Below are positions 61,721 to 64,000 of a stretch of 64,000 nt of DNA, piece by piece (position 1 is the first letter of the stretch; every line of letters begins with the position of its first letter). The position numbers and the translations under genes are program-made. The stretch lies in contig NZ_CP036426.1 in NCBI RefSeq assembly GCF_007752535.1, positions 310,001 to 374,000 on the forward strand, written 5' to 3'. This stretch comes from Tautonia plasticadhaerens (GTDB lineage Bacteria; Planctomycetota; Planctomycetia; Isosphaerales; Isosphaeraceae). The notes under the pieces were generated by a model. That model saw nothing but the letters and a program-made list of their open reading frames with translations. It had not been told where the DNA came from and did not search any database.

Positions 61721-62671
61721 ATGCTCATGCGACGACGAGAATTCCTCGCCACCGCCGCCCTGACGGGGTTGGCCGCCTCGAACCGGAGCCTGTTCGGCGG
61801 AGGTGCGCAGGGCGACCGGGAGTTCACGATGGACCTCGTGCCCGGGATGATCGGGGTCGGGCTCCCGTATCCCCGGCTGGTCGAGCTGGCGGCCGGGGCG
61901 GGATTCGAATCGGTGGCGCCGGACGCGGGATATTTGGGCTCGCTCGACGACGAGGCGTTGTCGGGGTTCCTGGCGTCGATGGAGGCGAAGGGCCTCGTCT
62001 TCGGCGCCGCCGGGCTTCCGGTCGAATTCCGACGCGACGCGGACACCTTCCGATCGGGGATGGAGGACCTGCCCGGCTTCGCCGACGCCCTGGGACGGGC
62101 CGGAGTCGCCCGGGTCGGCACCTGGCTGATGCCCCGGAGCGACGAGTTGACGTACCTGGAGAACTTCAAGCGGCACGCCGAGCGGTTGCGCGAGGTGGCT
62201 TCGGTACTGGGAGATCGAGGTTTGCGGTTCGGGCTCGAATATGTCGGGCCGAAGACGATGTGGACGGCCGCCCGGTACCCGTTCGTGCACACGATGGCCG
62301 AGACCCTGGAGCTGATCGGCGCCATCGACCGGGACAACGTGGGGCTGGTGCTCGATAGCTGGCACTGGTACACGGCGGGGGAATCGGCGGAGGACATCCG
62401 GGCCCTGACGAACGCCCAGGTGATCGCCTGCGACCTGAACGACGCGCCGGCCGGGATCCCGGTCGACGAGCAGGTCGACAACAAACGTGAGCTGCCCGCC
62501 AGCACCGGGGTGATTGACGTGAAGGCGTTCCTGGATTCGTTGGTGGCGATCGGCTACGACGGCCCCGTCCGCGCCGAGCCGTTCAACGCGCCCCTGAATG
62601 CGATGGGGGACGAGGAGGCGATCGAGGCCGTCGCCGGGGCGATGAAGCGTGCGTTCGCGAAGATCGGCTGA
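61721..62671 (+). CDS. TAT-exported sugar phosphate isomerase/epimerase-like TIM barrel
   Basis: 316 residues, 23 bp after the previous gene. The N-terminus RRREFLATAALTGLAAS is a twin-arginine signal. The TIM barrel of the AP-endonuclease-2/xylose isomerase-like family shows in LRFGLEYVGPKTMW (metal Glu), NVGLVLDSWHWYTAG (Asp and His), VIACDLNDAP and GYDGPVRAEPFNAP (Glu). The metal set is complete, so it is likely active, possibly on a keto or epimer sugar acid. As a periplasmic protein it fits downstream of the heme dehydrogenase. Confidence 0.9.
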   Translation: MLMRRREFLATAALTGLAASNRSLFGGGAQGDREFTMDLVPGMIGVGLPYPRLVELAAGAGFESVAPDAGYLGSLDDEALSGFLASMEAKGLVFGAAGLPVEFRRDADTFRSGMEDLPGFADALGRAGVARVGTWLMPRSDELTYLENFKRHAERLREVASVLGDRGLRFGLEYVGPKTMWTAARYPFVHTMAETLELIGAIDRDNVGLVLDSWHWYTAGESAEDIRALTNAQVIACDLNDAPAGIPVDEQVDNKRELPASTGVIDVKAFLDSLVAIGYDGPVRAEPFNAPLNAMGDEEAIEAVAGAMKRAFAKIG

Positions 62672-62790
62672 GGTCGCCGAGGCGCGGCGCTGAACGTCCC
62701 CCCTCTGGGCACCGCGTCGCCGGTCGGCCGGAGGATTCGGGCGAACGGCGAGGCAAGGCCGTTCGACCTTCTCCGGGTCCCTCACTCCCA

Positions 62791-62814
62791 CCTTCTCCCC
62801 GCAAGCGGGGAGAG
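62791..62814. repeat. REP-like palindrome, copy 2
   Basis: CCTTCTCCCCGC-AA-GCGGGGAGAGGG forms a 12-bp stem with one G-T wobble and a 2-nt loop. A second hairpin follows (62828-62853, CCTTCGCCCCC with GGGGGAGAAGG). It shares the ctctcccc/ggggagag core with the copy at 18369-18394. It sits between convergent genes. Confidence 0.65.
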
Positions 62815-62934
62815 GGAGCCAATATGTCCTTCGCCCCCACCGCGGGGGAGAAGGACGAGGAGCGCCGGGAGACGAAGGAACTCGGCGTCGCGAGGACACC
62901 CCGCCTCCGGTGGTCGCACGAAAGGCGCGCCCGG

Positions 62935-64000
62935 TCAGCGGTCGACGCGGAATCGGTCCAACTGGCCTTCGTCCAGCTCGGCTCCGAGGCCGGGGGAGTC
63001 GGGGACGATGGCGGCCTCGGGTTCGAGGCGGAGGGGCGTGGTGAGCAGGTCGGCCTCGTGGTAGTTGGGACCGAGGATGTCGGCGGGGAAGCGGTCGCTG
63101 CGGATGTTGGGCACTGCGGCGGCCAGGTGGAGCATGGCGGCGCTGGCGATGCCCAGCTCCAGGTTGCTGCCCATGTGGCAGGGGATCCCGGCGGCGGCGG
63201 CCACGTGCGCGACCTCGATCGAGGCGAGCAGGCCGCCATTCTTACCGGGGTAGAGGCTGATGACGTCGGCCGCGTTCGCCTTGCAGACGCGCATGGCGTC
63301 GGCGGCCGTCCACACGCTCTCGTCCGCCATGATGGCGAGCCCGAGGGAGCGGAGATCTCGGGTGGCGTCGTCGAGGACGGGGTTGAGCGGCTGCTCGGCG
63401 ACGAGGAGGTCGAAGGCCTTGAGCCGTTCCAGGGCGTATCGGGCGGCGGGCACGTCCCAGCCGCAATTGGCGTCGACGGTGATGGGGATGTCGGGGCCGG
63501 CGGCCTCGCGGACGGCCCGGACCCGGGCGACGTCGCCGGCGGGGTCGAGGCCGACCTTGACCTTCAGGCAGGTGACGCCCCACCCGAGGAACCGCTCGGC
63601 GAGGGAGACGGCCTGGGGCGGGTCGAAGGCACCGATCATCATCTTGGTGCGGATCGAGTCCCGGAGCTTGCCGCCGAGGAGTTGGTGGACGGGCACGCCG
63701 GCGGCCTTACCTGCGAGGTCCCAGAGCGCCATCTCGACGGCGGACTTGGTGAAGGGGTTGGCCTTGAGGGCGCGGTCCATCGCGAACCGGCAGGAGTGGA
63801 CGCGGGTCGGGTCCATCCCGAGGATGGCGGGGCCGAGGATCTGCTCGACGGCGACGACGGCCGACCGGTTCGTCTCCCCGCTCCAGATCGGGGAGACGGT
63901 CGCCTCGCCCAGGCCGACGAGGCCGGAGTCGGTGTGGACGCGGACGATCGCGTAGTCGGAGGTGACGTGGTCGCCGTGGGCGGTCCGGGTGGTCAGACCG
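62935..64000 (-). CDS. Mandelate racemase/muconate lactonizing enzyme family (5' end outside window)
   Basis: At least 354 residues; the frame stays open past the right edge, so the N-terminus is missing and the ATG at 63816 is internal. The enolase-superfamily barrel carries LKVKVGLDP (KxK catalytic Lys), ITVDANCGWD, VAEQPLNP and IMADESVW (Asp, Glu, Asp metal ligands) and YPGKNGGLLAS (second Lys), then GSNLELGIA. This is the MLE/dipeptide-epimerase type geometry. It could act on sugar acids or dipeptides by proton abstraction. It converges on the isomerase gene; possibly from the same catabolic cluster. Confidence 0.92.
   Translation of the reverse strand, partial: GLTTRTAHGDHVTSDYAIVRVHTDSGLVGLGEATVSPIWSGETNRSAVVAVEQILGPAILGMDPTRVHSCRFAMDRALKANPFTKSAVEMALWDLAGKAAGVPVHQLLGGKLRDSIRTKMMIGAFDPPQAVSLAERFLGWGVTCLKVKVGLDPAGDVARVRAVREAAGPDIPITVDANCGWDVPAARYALERLKAFDLLVAEQPLNPVLDDATRDLRSLGLAIMADESVWTAADAMRVCKANAADVISLYPGKNGGLLASIEVAHVAAAAGIPCHMGSNLELGIASAAMLHLAAAVPNIRSDRFPADILGPNYHEADLLTTPLRLEPEAAIVPDSPGLGAELDEGQLDRFRVDR

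Noticed and set aside
63260-63955. 231-codon plus-strand frame at the right edge
   Set aside because: Antisense to the enolase-superfamily gene, whose motifs and continuous frame to the window edge are clear.
1-64000. CRISPR arrays, IS elements, prophage or integrase
   Set aside because: Looked for direct repeats with spacers, transposase and integrase motifs; none seen.

Overview
The window is very GC-rich, densely coded chromosomal DNA from a planctomycete, most likely of the Isosphaeraceae (Tautonia/Isosphaera type). The evidence is the gene content: two DUF1559 pseudopilin-like proteins, a PVC-type heme-binding CxxCH protein, a planctomycete-style Ser/Thr kinase with a zinc ribbon and a large C-terminal sensor part, a PEP-CTERM subtilase, a sulfatase and two Uma2 nucleases. 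I saw no rRNA, tRNA, CRISPR array, transposase or prophage gene. About 52 protein genes are supported; the last one runs off the right edge. Because GC is so high, almost every gene carries long antisense or shifted open frames, and these were left out.

Layout. 0.1-6.1 kb: MATE exporter, pentapeptide/two-TM channel-like protein and RNase Z-like hydrolase on the minus strand, then a solitary PilT/PilB-like ATPase on plus. 6.4-10.5 kb: an apparent iron-regulated operon (DUF1559 pseudopilin, lipoprotein, DUF3325-like, DUF3649-like and PepSY-TM reductase-like proteins) behind a clear sigma-70 promoter with a palindrome near +1. 10.7-12.8 kb: a YhdT-like/PanF-like symporter pair. 13-18.2 kb: secreted protein plus NagA, M50 protease, CTP synthase, Uma2. 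18.4-30.8 kb: DksA/TraR-like protein, sulfatase, FKBP isomerase, Cys-cluster protein, GNAT, a distant BshC-like protein with a glycosyltransferase, YgfZ-like protein, LarA-like protein, lipase-like lipoprotein. 31-39 kb: secreted repeat protein, ECF sigma factor with anti-sigma, DUF309, TPR protein, subtilase. 39-46.9 kb: Ser/Thr kinase, GH15 enzyme, Uma2, dihydroorotate dehydrogenase. 47.5-52.3 kb: DUF2721, acyltransferase, a second DUF1559/lipoprotein pair, methyltransferase. 52.4-55.7 kb: feoA-feoA-feoB plus a Cys-rich partner. 56-64 kb: Pro/Gly-rich secreted protein, then a probable catabolic cluster (heme-binding dehydrogenase-like protein, dimethylformamidase-like protein, TIM-barrel isomerase, enolase-superfamily enzyme).

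The most interesting signal is regulatory. The feo operon (promoter 52374-52403, palindrome 52411-52427) and the DUF1559/PepSY operon 46 kb away (promoter 6422-6450, palindrome 6461-6475) have nearly the same architecture and share an 11-of-15 identical palindrome of Fur-box type, TGAGAC-N4-TCTCA. This places a planctomycete pseudopilin and its lipoprotein partner in the same probable iron regulon as Feo and a PepSY-type inner-membrane reductase. It suggests an undescribed envelope system for iron acquisition or reduction. The second DUF1559/lipoprotein pair (49.7-51.3 kb) has no such operator in its upstream gap and serves as an internal contrast.
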